Assembly: GCA_035772405.1 (NCBI GenBank)
Contig: JAYKKM010000038.1
Location: 2,028,001 to 2,092,000, forward strand
DNA from: Chrysogorgia sp. JL179-B06
Lineage: Eukaryota > Cnidaria > Anthozoa > Scleralcyonacea > Chrysogorgiidae
DNA: 64,000 nucleotides
Direction of reading: 5' to 3'
Position numbers and translations under genes: made by a program. Under the pieces are notes generated by a model, which made no database searches, had not been told where the DNA came from, and was given only the letters and a program-made list of their open reading frames with translations. Shown here piece by piece: positions 24,471 to 34,089 of this stretch. Numbering within the stretch: the first letter of the stretch is position 1; every line of letters begins with the position of its first letter.

Positions 24471-24829
24471 AGTTCAGGTCTACGCGAGTCTTGCGTTATT
24501 GTTCTGGTGTTTAGTGTACTTAAAAGAATATTCGATTTACGCCAGTTTTTCCTGTTTATAAAGTTTTTCATTATTCCTGTCTCCAACATCGGATGCAGTC
24601 CTTCCAGATGGATTTAAGACTACATCTTCATGAGTGCACTGTGTCACATCTGGATCATTCGGAGCAGTTTGTGCAGGGGCTTGAACCCTGGTGCAGTTTT
24701 GGTGAACCATATCTTGTCGTTAGGCTAAAAACTATGCACCTCGCCAGGGTTACAAAGGGTGTTTTTACTGAGAGTCTGAGACACCATCTCAATAGCACTC
24801 TAGACAAGGTGAACATCTGATCATGCAGT

Positions 24830-26340
24830 AGTTAACCCGACAAAGTCGGAACCACCGAACAGCTTCATCCCTGCCTTCTTCTGGAGTTGGTATTCCATTC
24901 AAGTCGTGTCCGAACTTTTCCAAAGAGCCATCTTCTTCGGGCACTACCCAGGGAATATATCGTCCCTTACTCGGTCCCTGAGTTAGCTTTCTGTCGTATA
25001 CAGGTGCACCACGGGTAAGTAGTTATCCAGGATTTAGGAGCATACGATTAGTCTGAACACCCTTAAGGTGGCTCCCTAGTTATTAGGGAGCAAGTCAAAT
25101 ATTTGTTTTCATATTCGTGCCGCTCGTACCTAAGAAAAAATATAAGAAAAAATATATTAATGTGGTATTCTTGCAAAAATACAAAAAAGGGTGACAACGT
25201 ATTTGACGTTTTTTATCCACACAAAATACTTTGTTTTCACGACTATTGAATTTTATTACGAGGCCACTATAAATGCCAAAGATTTAGGTGATGATTTGTG
25301 GCAGCCAGTGAACCAAAAGTAGGAAATATTTAACCAAATTGGCTTAAATTCTGAAACGTGCGTTCTTTAGCCGACTTAGAACGATGATGAAAAATCAGAG
25401 GAAAATATAAAATTGATCAATGCGAAAACATATATGTCGTGGTATGATATTAAATCTTTCCTGTCTGGCCCAGTCAAAATTGGTCGTATAAGACTGATGA
25501 AGTAGTGAATCGAAAGACACGGCACACGGTAACGCAAGATTAAAAATTGAAACTCGACAAGCGCCAGGGACACGAGATTCACTCACACGCCAAGTTGATT
25601 TGATTTCATAAAAAGCTCTGCGATTGATGGGATAATCAAGACGATTATGTCAATATAAATTAGCATTCATTATCAGAAAATTAGGTTGAAAAACTTTCAT
25701 TTTTCTAGAAAAGGCCATCTTGCACGCCCGCGTAGCATCATGAAAATTTCAGGAAATGTAAAAGCACTAGTAAAAGCCGGTTTATTGGACTTTCAGAAAA
25801 TGTATAGCTTTCGCAACAATTATGGTTGGTTCAATTTTGGATATTTTTCAGCACGTCAGGAAAGAGTTAAGGTACTGCACACATTGTGATTAATCGGGCG
25901 GATTTCGTTTCCTGGTGCATGTTATGTAGTCATGGATTTACTCACGAGCTAGAGTACTGGAAGATTTGCTTCTAAATAATCCTTGTTACCTTAGTTAAAA
26001 AACCAGTCCGATTAATTGCAGGCATAACCTCACTAATACGTATCACGTGACCTATAAACGTTGCGGCTGGCTTAGCCCACATCCGTGGTTTTGGCCGGAA
26101 CTAATAGCGCTCCGTCGAGATGACGTCAGTATCTATGTTTGTCCGCTTTTACCCATAATTATTGCGGCCATAACAAAAGAAAATAGCTCATTAATTTGCA
26201 ATAATTTGTGAGTCAAATTTGGTTTGTTTGTCCGCATTTTGAGTTATTAATAGCAGCCAGACGCTATGCTATTATATGTTATGGGATAGCATAGTTGATG
26301 ATTTAACCATGTATTTCTTGATACGTATTTCCTTTTTACA
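24830..26340. other. Intronic or intergenic stretch without a supported gene
   Basis: No exon or element end that I can support. The frame at 25686-25889 (67 aa) has no recognisable pattern. The astacin signal-peptide exon may lie here or further left, but I could not identify it. Confidence 0.45.
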
Positions 26341-26344
26341 TTAG

Positions 26345-26398
26345 CGTTGAAACAATCGTTATCTCCTGAATATGAAGATGAATTACCTAAGGACGGAG
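26345..26398 (+). CDS. Astacin metalloprotease, propeptide exon
   Basis: A 54-nt exon between TTTTTACATTAG and donor GTAAGA. It encodes LKQSLSPEYEDELPKDG and leaves one base that pairs with the two bases at the start of the exon at 28621 to make Glu, giving GELFQGDI across the junction. LF[EQ]GDI is the typical astacin propeptide start. Its small size would make it doubtful alone; the phase match is the support. Confidence 0.65.
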
Positions 26399-26399
26399 G

Positions 26400-28090
26400 T
26401 AAGAATTAAGACATAAAAATTATTAGTGCTACATAGATGTATATAGGTATACATTTGTCTAGCATTTGCGTGGAAGTATAAATATATATAGTACAGTAAT
26501 AAATTCATTAAATCAATTGTTCAGAAGGTGGAACATGCAGACGAGGTTACAATAAATATTTTTGTCCATAATAATAATAATAATAATAATAATAGTAATA
26601 ATAATCATATTTATTGAGGATAGCCTCATTCAATGGGTCCTCTAAGAGATTAAAATTACAAGTAATATTATAAGCTGAAAATATGCATAATTAATAAAAA
26701 TACAAAGTTTAAAAATATAAGGTCTAAAACGTTTCTTTAAAAATGTCCAATAATTTACACTCACGAATATACACTCACCCATTCAGTCTTTCGGTAAACT
26801 TAATTACTATTACGCGGTTCATTTCTTGGACAAGTTTATCTCTCAATTGTTACAAAAAGATCAGCAAGACAATTGCGCCTTAATAACATTATAAAAACGG
26901 TGGTAAAACTTCTGCTAACTAAATGCAACATGTTTAGGCTTTCACGTGTCGTAATATAGTAGTCACAATCACCTCGTATTCAGTGGAATAACAAACGATT
27001 TGTAAAATAATTGGTACAAGTACCTTTACTATTGTTGCGAGGGCGGAAGCAGGCGGCTGCGTTCGCAGGCTACTTTACTATAAGATAGCCTGAAATCCTA
27101 TTTAAAAGCGAAAGTTTATGGCCAGGTTTTCTGAAAATGCCATTTATATGGCTTCCATGATAAATTTTCATCAAAAACAATCATTAGGGTTATTCGACGA
27201 GAGATAAATAGCAGTGGCATCTGCGTATATACATTAAAACTTGATGACGCTATTTGGAAGATCGTTTATGAATATAGTATATCAAGATTTCCACGATCGA
27301 ACTTTGTGGAACCCCAATATTGGCAGATCAATAGACAAAATTCTTGTGACCTTGCCATTATCTATTGAATGTAAAATATCACCCAAGGCTCTGCATTGAA
27401 GCAGTTATTGTAGAATGACCTGGACCACGCTCTGCCTTTTAAGGGGTGATATCCTAATTATCTAGTTACAATTACAACATTTAACACTCCAGGGAGTGCA
27501 ATTAATGACACAAAATGGCTGCTATTTGTATTGGATTTGTTTTAAATAATTTCCTTCGGCTTGACTTTCGCTAGTAATTGAAAATTCTATCAAAACATTT
27601 TAACATTAATACAGAGATCATTCGTTGTGAAACTTTCTCATAGCTTTTAACAGGAAAAGACGTTTAAAAGGCATGATTTAATACAAAACGTAGCGTTTCT
27701 CAGTTTACTGTAGTAAATTTAGTCATTGTTAAGAAATTTTGTTGTGGAAAAATGGCTTCTCTTTGATAGAGCATCCTATAGATATTGTTTGTGGTTGTAT
27801 GGCTAACAAATTACTTCAAATGAAAAGAAATGTTTAGACAAGTTGGACAACAACCTAATTTTGTCTTGCATCATAATAAATATATGATTTTGCACGTACA
27901 ATTGAGGATTTACACTACACGTGATATTTGAAAACTGTTAACATTACGGCACAATTTGATGATGACTCGCAGTGTAAATCCTTAATCTAACATATGATTA
28001 CCTATATATACTTACATGAGAAAGAACATTAATTACAAAATTATCAATCATATAAGTAGTAAAACGTGCTGTGCTGTGTAGGCAGTGTAG
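26400..28090. other. Astacin intron, no gene seen
   Basis: Contains an (ATA)n run at 26570-26600. A small fold-back at about 27900-27990 has GAGGATTTACACTACACGTGATATTTG near one end and GTGTAAATCCTTAAT at the other, resembling the repeat at 47119-47203. Nothing else supported. Confidence 0.5.
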
Positions 28091-28091
28091 A

Positions 28092-28312
28092 AATACAAAG
28101 TCAAATATCTAAAAAGGTTGGTGTACTGCCGAAATAGTGCGTAAGTAGTTGTTTAGAACGTTTCGAGCGAAGGCCCTTCGTCAGAGTGAAAGTCAACTTA
28201 AAGTCACTTTACCTTTCACTCTCTGACGAAGGGCCTTCGCTCGAAACGGTAGACAACTTAAACGCTATTTCGGTAGTACACCAACCTTTTTAGATATTTG
28301 ATTTGTATATCA
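28092..28312. repeat. Fold-back repeat carrying Penelope/hammerhead-like motif in both arms
   Basis: Arms at about 28092-28190 and 28212-28310 are near reverse complements. Each contains TCTAAAAAGGTTGGTGTACT at its outer end and, in opposite orientations, TGACGAAGGGCCTTCGCTCG followed by AAACG. That inner string matches the layout of the hammerhead-like motif of the Penelope element at 7587 but with CTGACGA in place of CTGATGA. A decayed relative lies at 54240-54350 (TTCGTCAGGGATCGAAATG, AGTACACCAACCTTGTAG). Confidence 0.8.
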
Positions 28313-28620
28313 ATCATATACTGTAGGTTATCCATAATAATTACAACACTATTTAATACGTTTGTTCGCCCTACTCCCCAAGAACACTTTAGGGTTTAAG
28401 TTATAATTCTCTCGCTTTGTATACTATTGGAAGATTGTTCCAACAGATTGCTGCCGAGTAATTTATGCTTTTCTTTAAAAAATTGGTTCAGTTTGGATAT
28501 TAAATAATGGTTGGGTTTTGCCTAAAGTGCATGAAATAACGCGATTTCTGAAAATTGCTCAATGATTAGTCAAACAATCCATTATCAACGTTAATAATTA
28601 TGTCATTTTTTATCCTTTAG

Positions 28621-28761
28621 AATTATTCCAAGGAGATATTGTGATGGATACGTACGTTCGAGAAACATTTAATGGCGAAGCTACAAAACGAGATGCAGTA
28701 AACGTGGCAAAATACCACTGGCCAGGAGGCATTCTATATTATGAATTCGATCCAGATATCG
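28621..28761 (+). CDS. Astacin metalloprotease, propeptide/catalytic-domain junction exon
   Basis: A 141-nt exon after TATCCTTTAG, with donor GTTAGT from 28762. It encodes LFQGDIVMDTYVRE, then KRDAVNVAKYHWPGGILYYE and FDPDI. In astacins the propeptide LFxGDI is followed by an R-x-A maturation site and then [RK]WP.G.[IV].Y..D, the start of the mature enzyme; here the site reads KRDAVN and KYHWPGG. It leaves one base, which joins in phase to the exon at 47828. The Polinton and more than 19 kb of intron separate them. Confidence 0.85.
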
Positions 28762-29421
28762 GTTAGTTGCATGAATGGATTTTTATAATTATACTGAATT
28801 ATACTGAATGCATAAGTTGATTCATAAATAAAAGGGCTTATAGTTGTGTGAAAAGGTATTTTCTGATTGGCTAATAGTCGTCTTTATTAAACATCGGATA
28901 AAAATGCAATTTCCGCTTTGGAACAAGGGAAACGGAGATTTTACTCACATATATGTAATCAAATAAAAAGGCTGCTCATCTTTAAAGAGCTTCACTCCAA
29001 ACTTTGGTTTTTAGCAGAACTGCATTTCTTTCATTTGACATTATTCTTAATAAGAAATAATTCTAAGAAATTACATAAGAAATTATTCTTCGTCCGACAT
29101 TTGGGCAAAACGACTTCTAGCAGCCATTTTAAAATAGTTGACTTATAGTCACCATGCTAAGAGGTGATTATTATTCCAGAGTCACTGCCTCTAGACCAAT
29201 CAGGGCACTCAAACTCTCATAAGTTTTCCCGCCATTTTTGAAATCAAACGAAAGGTTGCTAACACTTTTTAACAAGCTTCATGAAAAACTCATTAATAAT
29301 TCATGAGGAAAACACAAAGGAAAGTCATGACCGTATCGTGTCTTTATATGTGATAAAGATTGGTCCTGATTTACATAAACTTTTCCTTCGATTTTCTCAG
29401 CGAAAATGGCTTGAATCACTG
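28762..29421. other. Astacin intron left of the Polinton
   Basis: No exon seen. The sequence is continuous with 46734 onward once the element and one copy of AAATAG are removed. The frame at 28918-29148 has no family pattern. Confidence 0.55.
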
Positions 29422-29427
29422 AAATAG
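29422..29427. repeat. Polinton target-site duplication, left (AAATAG)
   Basis: AAATAG immediately precedes the terminal AGTAGTAGTAAAAGG; the same six bases follow the opposite terminus at 46728-46733. Six bases is the duplication length known for Polintons. Confidence 0.95.
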
Positions 29428-29558
29428 AGTAGTAGTAAAAGGCCGATTCTAACTCACTTTTAGGGAAATCCCCTAAGTGGGCGTGGCCAAAGTTTTTAGC
29501 CACGCCCACTTAGGGGATTTCCCTAAAAGTGAGTTAGAATAGGCCTTTTACTACTACT
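29428..29558. repeat. 131-bp terminal palindrome, left end
   Basis: The arms 29428-29487 and 29499-29558 (60 bp each) are reverse complements with one mismatch (GGCCGATTC against GGCCTATTC), around the 11-nt loop CAAAGTTTTTA. Each single strand could fold into a long terminal hairpin. The same structure with the same loop orientation relative to the end is present at 46597-46727. Confidence 0.95.
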
Positions 29559-29950
29559 GTCAAGGTCGAGGTCAAGGTCAAGGTCAAGGTCGAGGTCAAG
29601 TTTCAAGGTCAAGTTCCAAGAATTATCTCAAGAAATAATTCCAAGAATTCCTTAAGAGAAAGGGCGTGGCAGAGATGCCTTAAAAAAGGGCGTGGTCGAG
29701 ATGCCTTAAAAAAGGGCGTGGCAGAGATGCCTTAAAAAAGGGCGTGGCAGAGATGCCTTAAAAAAGGGCGTGGCAGAGATGCCTTAAAAAGGGCGTGGTC
29801 GAAATGCCTTAAAAAGGGGCGTGGTAGTCACGTGGTCGGCACGTGGTCGAGGTCAAGGTCGAGGTCAAGTTCCAAGAATTATTTTTGAGATAATTCCAAG
29901 AATTCCTTAAGAGAAAGGGCGTGGTCGAGATGCCTTAGAAAAGGGCGTGG
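29428..29950. repeat. Left terminal inverted repeat (523 bp)
   Basis: The outer 131 bp is a palindrome. Then come a period-6 array of AGGTCA/AGGTCG (29560-29605); paired AATTCC/GGAATT-type elements; an array of ~23-bp units containing GGGCGTGGCAGAGATGCCTT (about 29658-29825, seven units); CACGTGGTCGGCACGTGGTC; and a second copy of the AAGAATTATT...AATTCCTTAAG block. It matches the right repeat in inverted orientation except for unit number in the arrays. Terminal repeats are the replication origins in protein-primed genomes. Confidence 0.95.
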
Positions 29951-30106
29951 TCAAGTTTTTTAAAATCAGGGTGTGGTCGAGTTAGACTCCGGGAATTATT
30001 GCGCGATGTGGTTCACGTTCTGTAGCAACGACGTGCAGTCAGGCTTGGCTTGGTGGGTTCGGGTGGAGGTTAGAGTCAGACGGGTCCTGGTGGTGGTGCG
30101 TATACC

Positions 30107-33100
30107 CTATTCCGCGATGAGGTGATGCCCCAACGCCAGAGTGTTTACCTTGTCAGGTAGGATGTACCGCTTGTCGTCGTTACTACTTAGTGCTATCTTG
30201 TTGACCGTCTCTGTGTAAATTTCGTGTTTCCTACTTCTAAAAGTATTCATACTTCTCATCTGTGTCTCTCCGGAGAACAAGCACTCTTTATAGTTTTCAA
30301 ATGTTATTGATCTAGTTACAACTCCTTTCTTTATCCCCTTACATCTCCTCTGCTCTGAGTTGTTAGTCTTACATGCGTACAGCTTGGCTCTTAGACCAAC
30401 AAACTCTAGGACTTGCTCTCCATTATTCTCGTCCTTGAATAGACCTACAACCTTTTTATTCAAACCTGTTGGAATACAGGAGGGGTGGTCCTTAGAGTAC
30501 TCAGAGGTGTCGAACCTCTCTCTAACGTCATTTGAGATGTCTTCGTAAAAGTCGTCGGTGTGTATCTCGTACATTAGACTGTCAGTGTCGGTGAACAATA
30601 ACTTAGCAGCATCCCCATATTTAGGTTTAATGTATTCGTAGTGAAACTCGTACATTACAGTCTTACTCAAGTCTAAGATACTCATCCCAAGGTATACGGG
30701 TTTGTAGAATTTCACTTTTGTTCTCTTCATGTGTACTGCTATTAGGTTCTCGCTAAAGATTGCGCGATGACTGTAATTTGGCTTGGAAACAAACTTATTC
30801 ATTTTCTTTTCGTTCGTCACTAACTTGATGTCTACCCTGTTCCTGATGTTTTCCATAGTTTTTCCAAACACTGAGTTGTTCATCATCTTGAAGAAATCTT
30901 TCTCGAAACTGTTCGTAGCCTTTGTTCTCAGTTGTGTGTTAAGATCTATGTACTTCTTCATCCAAGCTCCCTCTCTGAAAGTAATCCCTCTGTGAATTTT
31001 TATTAACTTCATTCCATATTTAAGATACATCTTAAGGTTCTTACGGTGAATAACGTATTTGTTCTTGTTCATCAAGTTAGGGACTAGCTTTTCCACTCCG
31101 TTAATTATTAACCTCTCTGGGGCTAGAGGATAATCGTTATGAGCATCGTGAAGTTTCTCAGGGTATTCTAGGTCAACTTCTAGAATACAAGGTGCTTTCT
31201 TCCAGTTCTTTAGTTGTGCACTGTTCATCCACTTGAAATCTCCCGTAGGTAATTTCATATTCATAGCACATCCGTAGAGGTTGTTTGCGTCAAGGTATGG
31301 TAAGTATACGCTAGGTTTGGTAGGATCGTGTTTTGCTCGTGGTTCTGACTCTGGTGTTTTTGTGTACCCCATATGTTTGTTATTGGCTTGGGCGTGTCTT
31401 TTTGTGATGGTGGAGACTCCTCCTCTGATACCTCTCTCTATCATCAACAACATGTCAATATCGGTCAACAACTCTAGTTCTACTTTTGTTGTTTTTAGTA
31501 GTGCGTCCCATGACAGCCCTGGAGATGTGTAATACCATGCAGGGTCTAGTCCATAATTTTTCATACAAACAGACCTGAAGTTCTCGAACACATCCTCCAA
31601 CAACAACACATCTGTCAACAGGTAGAGGTCGTGGTAATCCTTCATGGTCTTCATTCCAAAGTTTTTCCAAACTTTTTGGGCGTGCTCATAGTCCTCGTCG
31701 CTGATGTCTGTGTCAGTCAGTTTCGAGTAGAACTCTTCTTTAGGAGGTAATTTTTCCTCTTTTAGTTTCTCTATCTGATCCATGTACTCGTATGGGTAGA
31801 CACCTTTCTTGGAAACTAGCTCAAAATCTTCGTCTTTTTCGAACTGTTTTCTTGTGGATACTAACTGGTCTTTAGACAAGTTCTTTGCTAGTCTATCTAG
31901 ACTAGAAGCCATGAACTTAAAACTGTCTAAGAATCTAATTTCTCTGGTGATAGGTTTTTCTTTACCAGTCTTATCAGTGTAGTGGTCCACCACAATATTT
32001 TTACTGAAGGAGACGTATTTCTCCTCGTTACATGGAATACAGTTTATGTCTCCACCTAGGCTTTTGATGAACAAGTGAGCGTCGTATCCAGACAAGTTGT
32101 GGAAAATAACAGGAATAAATTTTGGTAATTTGTATTTTAGATTACACGACGTGTGTGCAGCTCCTCTGAATTTTCCTGTCATGTGACAATGGTCTCTGAC
32201 TACGTAGTCTTCAGGGTAGGGAGAATCTTTTTCACAAATCCAGCACTTTGTGCTATTCTCGAAAATTTCCGTCTCCTCAGAGCTTAGGTTCATTGGTATT
32301 ATCACCTTGAATCTCTTGTACGCTCTACGCGCAGCTTTCTCTATCTCTTCTACGAACGACTTGGCCAGGTCGTCTTCCTGGTTCTTCTTAGTTCTACTTA
32401 CTGGCTCCTCCCAGTATAGTTTGTCATCACTACATTTTAGGTGGAAGGTCCATCCTGATGGTGTATCGTGTTGGTATTTGTTGGTAAAACTACTGTTTGG
32501 TTTGTTCTCACATCCTTCAATCTTCTCGATGAACGACTCAAAATCAGCGTAGATCACGAATGGCACGTCTTGTGTTTTGTGGTTGTTTGTGAAAGTTAGT
32601 TTATCATCTTTACCTTTTTCCGGCATTATAGTTTTAATACTATTAACGTCTGAACAGTATTCGTCGTGCTTTTCTAGTGACTTAGTATTCTTGAAGCTAT
32701 TTAGACATCTATAACAATAGTGAATCTCGTGTTGGTGGTTGTTATTCTTACTTGACATGAGTCTACTCATGTTCTTGATCCAGACGTAATGAGATGTTGT
32801 CTCGTTCTTGATGTAAAGCAAGTTAATGATGTCTCTAGAGTTTCCTTGGATAAGAAGAGGGTACACCTCACCCTCGTCGTAACCAAATACGTTTATTCCT
32901 ATCTTGTTATTTTTTGAAAATTTCTTAATGTCCTCTAGTGGTGTTGGAAACCTAACCTCGGTCCAATTGTAATTCGTCGAAGCTTCTTCGAGTTTCTTAC
33001 TTAGTCTTTCTTGGTTTTTCTCTCCAAGTGACGTTTTAGCAACAGTTACAGACCACTTGAAACACGCGTCGTTCTTTTTGTTTCTAACGTTTACGATGGC

Positions 33101-33793
33101 TTTTTTGTGAACTAGTGCTTGTGGTGTAGGAATGTAGGAGCTCCCAGACATTGGTGTGTACTTGTCGATGTGAATGGTTAGTCTCACAACACGAAGAAGT
33201 CTCCAGTTACTTCCTCTAGTCAAGTATGTAGAGAAGCTCTCTAACATTTTCTCAACCATCTCGTTGTACGTCTCTTCAGAGTTTGTGCCAGGTAGTATAA
33301 TCTTTGTGAGAGTGTGAAAGTGTGCCTCAGCTTCAACCTCTTCGTCGTTCGCTGTGCGAACCATCACACAATCCAGAATTAACTTGGTCTTAATTCCTTT
33401 TTTCATCTGTTTCTTCCAAAGGTCTAACACAACAACTTTTGACTGTTCTAGGAACACCTTTGGTTCTGTGTTTGTCCCAGCGTTAATCTCAAAGTTGTTT
33501 GAGAAACCCCTAAGTGAGGTCTCACTCTTTCGTGGTATAGTTTCTCTAAATATAGAGTCTATCTTTTCTTTGAACAAGTTGAAAGCACTTGTTGTGTGTT
33601 TCTTAATGGGTTCTGGTATGTGGTCTACGATCCACTCGTTCCATTGACTCATCTTCTTTTTGAAAGTTTTGAGAGACTCCTTGAACAAAGTCATACGCTC
33701 TCTCACACTTCTTCTTGGTGTGGGAGGTGCAGGTGTAGGTGTCATTACAGGTTCTTTAAGTCCGTGTGTCGTTTTTTCCATCCTACTTGACAT
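30107..33793 (-). CDS. polB: Protein-primed family B DNA polymerase (Polinton PolB)
   Basis: This 1,228-residue protein replicates the element DNA, presumably from a protein primer at each terminus. About 400 N-terminal residues have no recognised fold and include a C2H2-like CYRCLNSF...HDEYC finger (360-380). The proofreading exonuclease follows: Exo I YADFES (D417, E419), Exo II NLSGYDAH (D571) and Exo III YHDLYLLTDVLLL (D728). A zinc/HNH-like insert CWIC...RDHCHMTG...HTSCN lies at 517-551. Polymerase motif A is YLDANNLYG (D835), motif B NNSVFGKTMEN (about 972), and motif C FTDTDSLMY (D1069, D1071). All catalytic residues are present and the frame is intact. It starts after the shared promoter motif. 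The C-terminus ends 157 bp inside the left terminal repeat. Confidence 0.96.
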   Translation of the reverse strand: MSSRMEKTTHGLKEPVMTPTPAPPTPRRSVRERMTLFKESLKTFKKKMSQWNEWIVDHIPEPIKKHTTSAFNLFKEKIDSIFRETIPRKSETSLRGFSNNFEINAGTNTEPKVFLEQSKVVVLDLWKKQMKKGIKTKLILDCVMVRTANDEEVEAEAHFHTLTKIILPGTNSEETYNEMVEKMLESFSTYLTRGSNWRLLRVVRLTIHIDKYTPMSGSSYIPTPQALVHKKAIVNVRNKKNDACFKWSVTVAKTSLGEKNQERLSKKLEEASTNYNWTEVRFPTPLEDIKKFSKNNKIGINVFGYDEGEVYPLLIQGNSRDIINLLYIKNETTSHYVWIKNMSRLMSSKNNNHQHEIHYCYRCLNSFKNTKSLEKHDEYCSDVNSIKTIMPEKGKDDKLTFTNNHKTQDVPFVIYADFESFIEKIEGCENKPNSSFTNKYQHDTPSGWTFHLKCSDDKLYWEEPVSRTKKNQEDDLAKSFVEEIEKAARRAYKRFKVIIPMNLSSEETEIFENSTKCWICEKDSPYPEDYVVRDHCHMTGKFRGAAHTSCNLKYKLPKFIPVIFHNLSGYDAHLFIKSLGGDINCIPCNEEKYVSFSKNIVVDHYTDKTGKEKPITREIRFLDSFKFMASSLDRLAKNLSKDQLVSTRKQFEKDEDFELVSKKGVYPYEYMDQIEKLKEEKLPPKEEFYSKLTDTDISDEDYEHAQKVWKNFGMKTMKDYHDLYLLTDVLLLEDVFENFRSVCMKNYGLDPAWYYTSPGLSWDALLKTTKVELELLTDIDMLLMIERGIRGGVSTITKRHAQANNKHMGYTKTPESEPRAKHDPTKPSVYLPYLDANNLYGCAMNMKLPTGDFKWMNSAQLKNWKKAPCILEVDLEYPEKLHDAHNDYPLAPERLIINGVEKLVPNLMNKNKYVIHRKNLKMYLKYGMKLIKIHRGITFREGAWMKKYIDLNTQLRTKATNSFEKDFFKMMNNSVFGKTMENIRNRVDIKLVTNEKKMNKFVSKPNYSHRAIFSENLIAVHMKRTKVKFYKPVYLGMSILDLSKTVMYEFHYEYIKPKYGDAAKLLFTDTDSLMYEIHTDDFYEDISNDVRERFDTSEYSKDHPSCIPTGLNKKVVGLFKDENNGEQVLEFVGLRAKLYACKTNNSEQRRCKGIKKGVVTRSITFENYKECLFSGETQMRSMNTFRSRKHEIYTETVNKIALSSNDDKRYILPDKVNTLALGHHLIAE

Positions 33794-33885
33794 GTTATGT
33801 CTATATACTATAGGATATGTTTTATTTCTTTAGACCCTTACCTAAAAAGAGTCGTTTTATAATTTACTATACTAGTACAATGTAA

Positions 33886-34065
33886 TCACGCTTCCAAATT
33901 TCTCAAATGCTTTTTGGTCTTTAGGTGTTTATATTTAGAGGTCACATGGTATGGCCTATCGCATGTCTCACACACCCATTTGTGAGTGTTCATCCACACT
34001 TTAGTTTGCGCTCTTGCTGCTCTTAAAGCTTCTTCTTTGGTTTGGTAAATTCTAGGTCTTCCCAT
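33886..34065 (-). CDS. 59-aa single C2H2 zinc-finger protein
   Basis: A short complete frame starting at 34065 and ending with TGA at 33886-33888. The N-terminus is basic (MGRPRIYQTKEEALRAARAQ), and a C-x2-C-x12-H-x4-H finger (CETCDRPY...HLKTKKH) fills the C-terminal half. The start codon lies directly after an exact copy of the promoter motif (TATAGTATTATATA then ATG). Tiny C2H2 proteins of this design are common in large DNA viruses. It could be a DNA-binding or nucleic-acid-associated regulator; the target is unknown. Confidence 0.8.
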   Translation of the reverse strand: MGRPRIYQTKEEALRAARAQTKVWMNTHKWVCETCDRPYHVTSKYKHLKTKKHLRNLEA

Positions 34066-34089
34066 TATATAATACTATATGTTTTATTT
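34066..34089 (-). promoter_or_regulatory. Promoter-like motif upstream of the 59-aa C2H2 gene
   Basis: On the minus strand, AAATAAAACATATAGTATTA then TATA runs straight into ATG. It begins inside the TAA stop of the VLTF3-like gene. The copy at 44590-44611 on the other strand is almost identical, so it is conserved as a unit. Confidence 0.75.
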
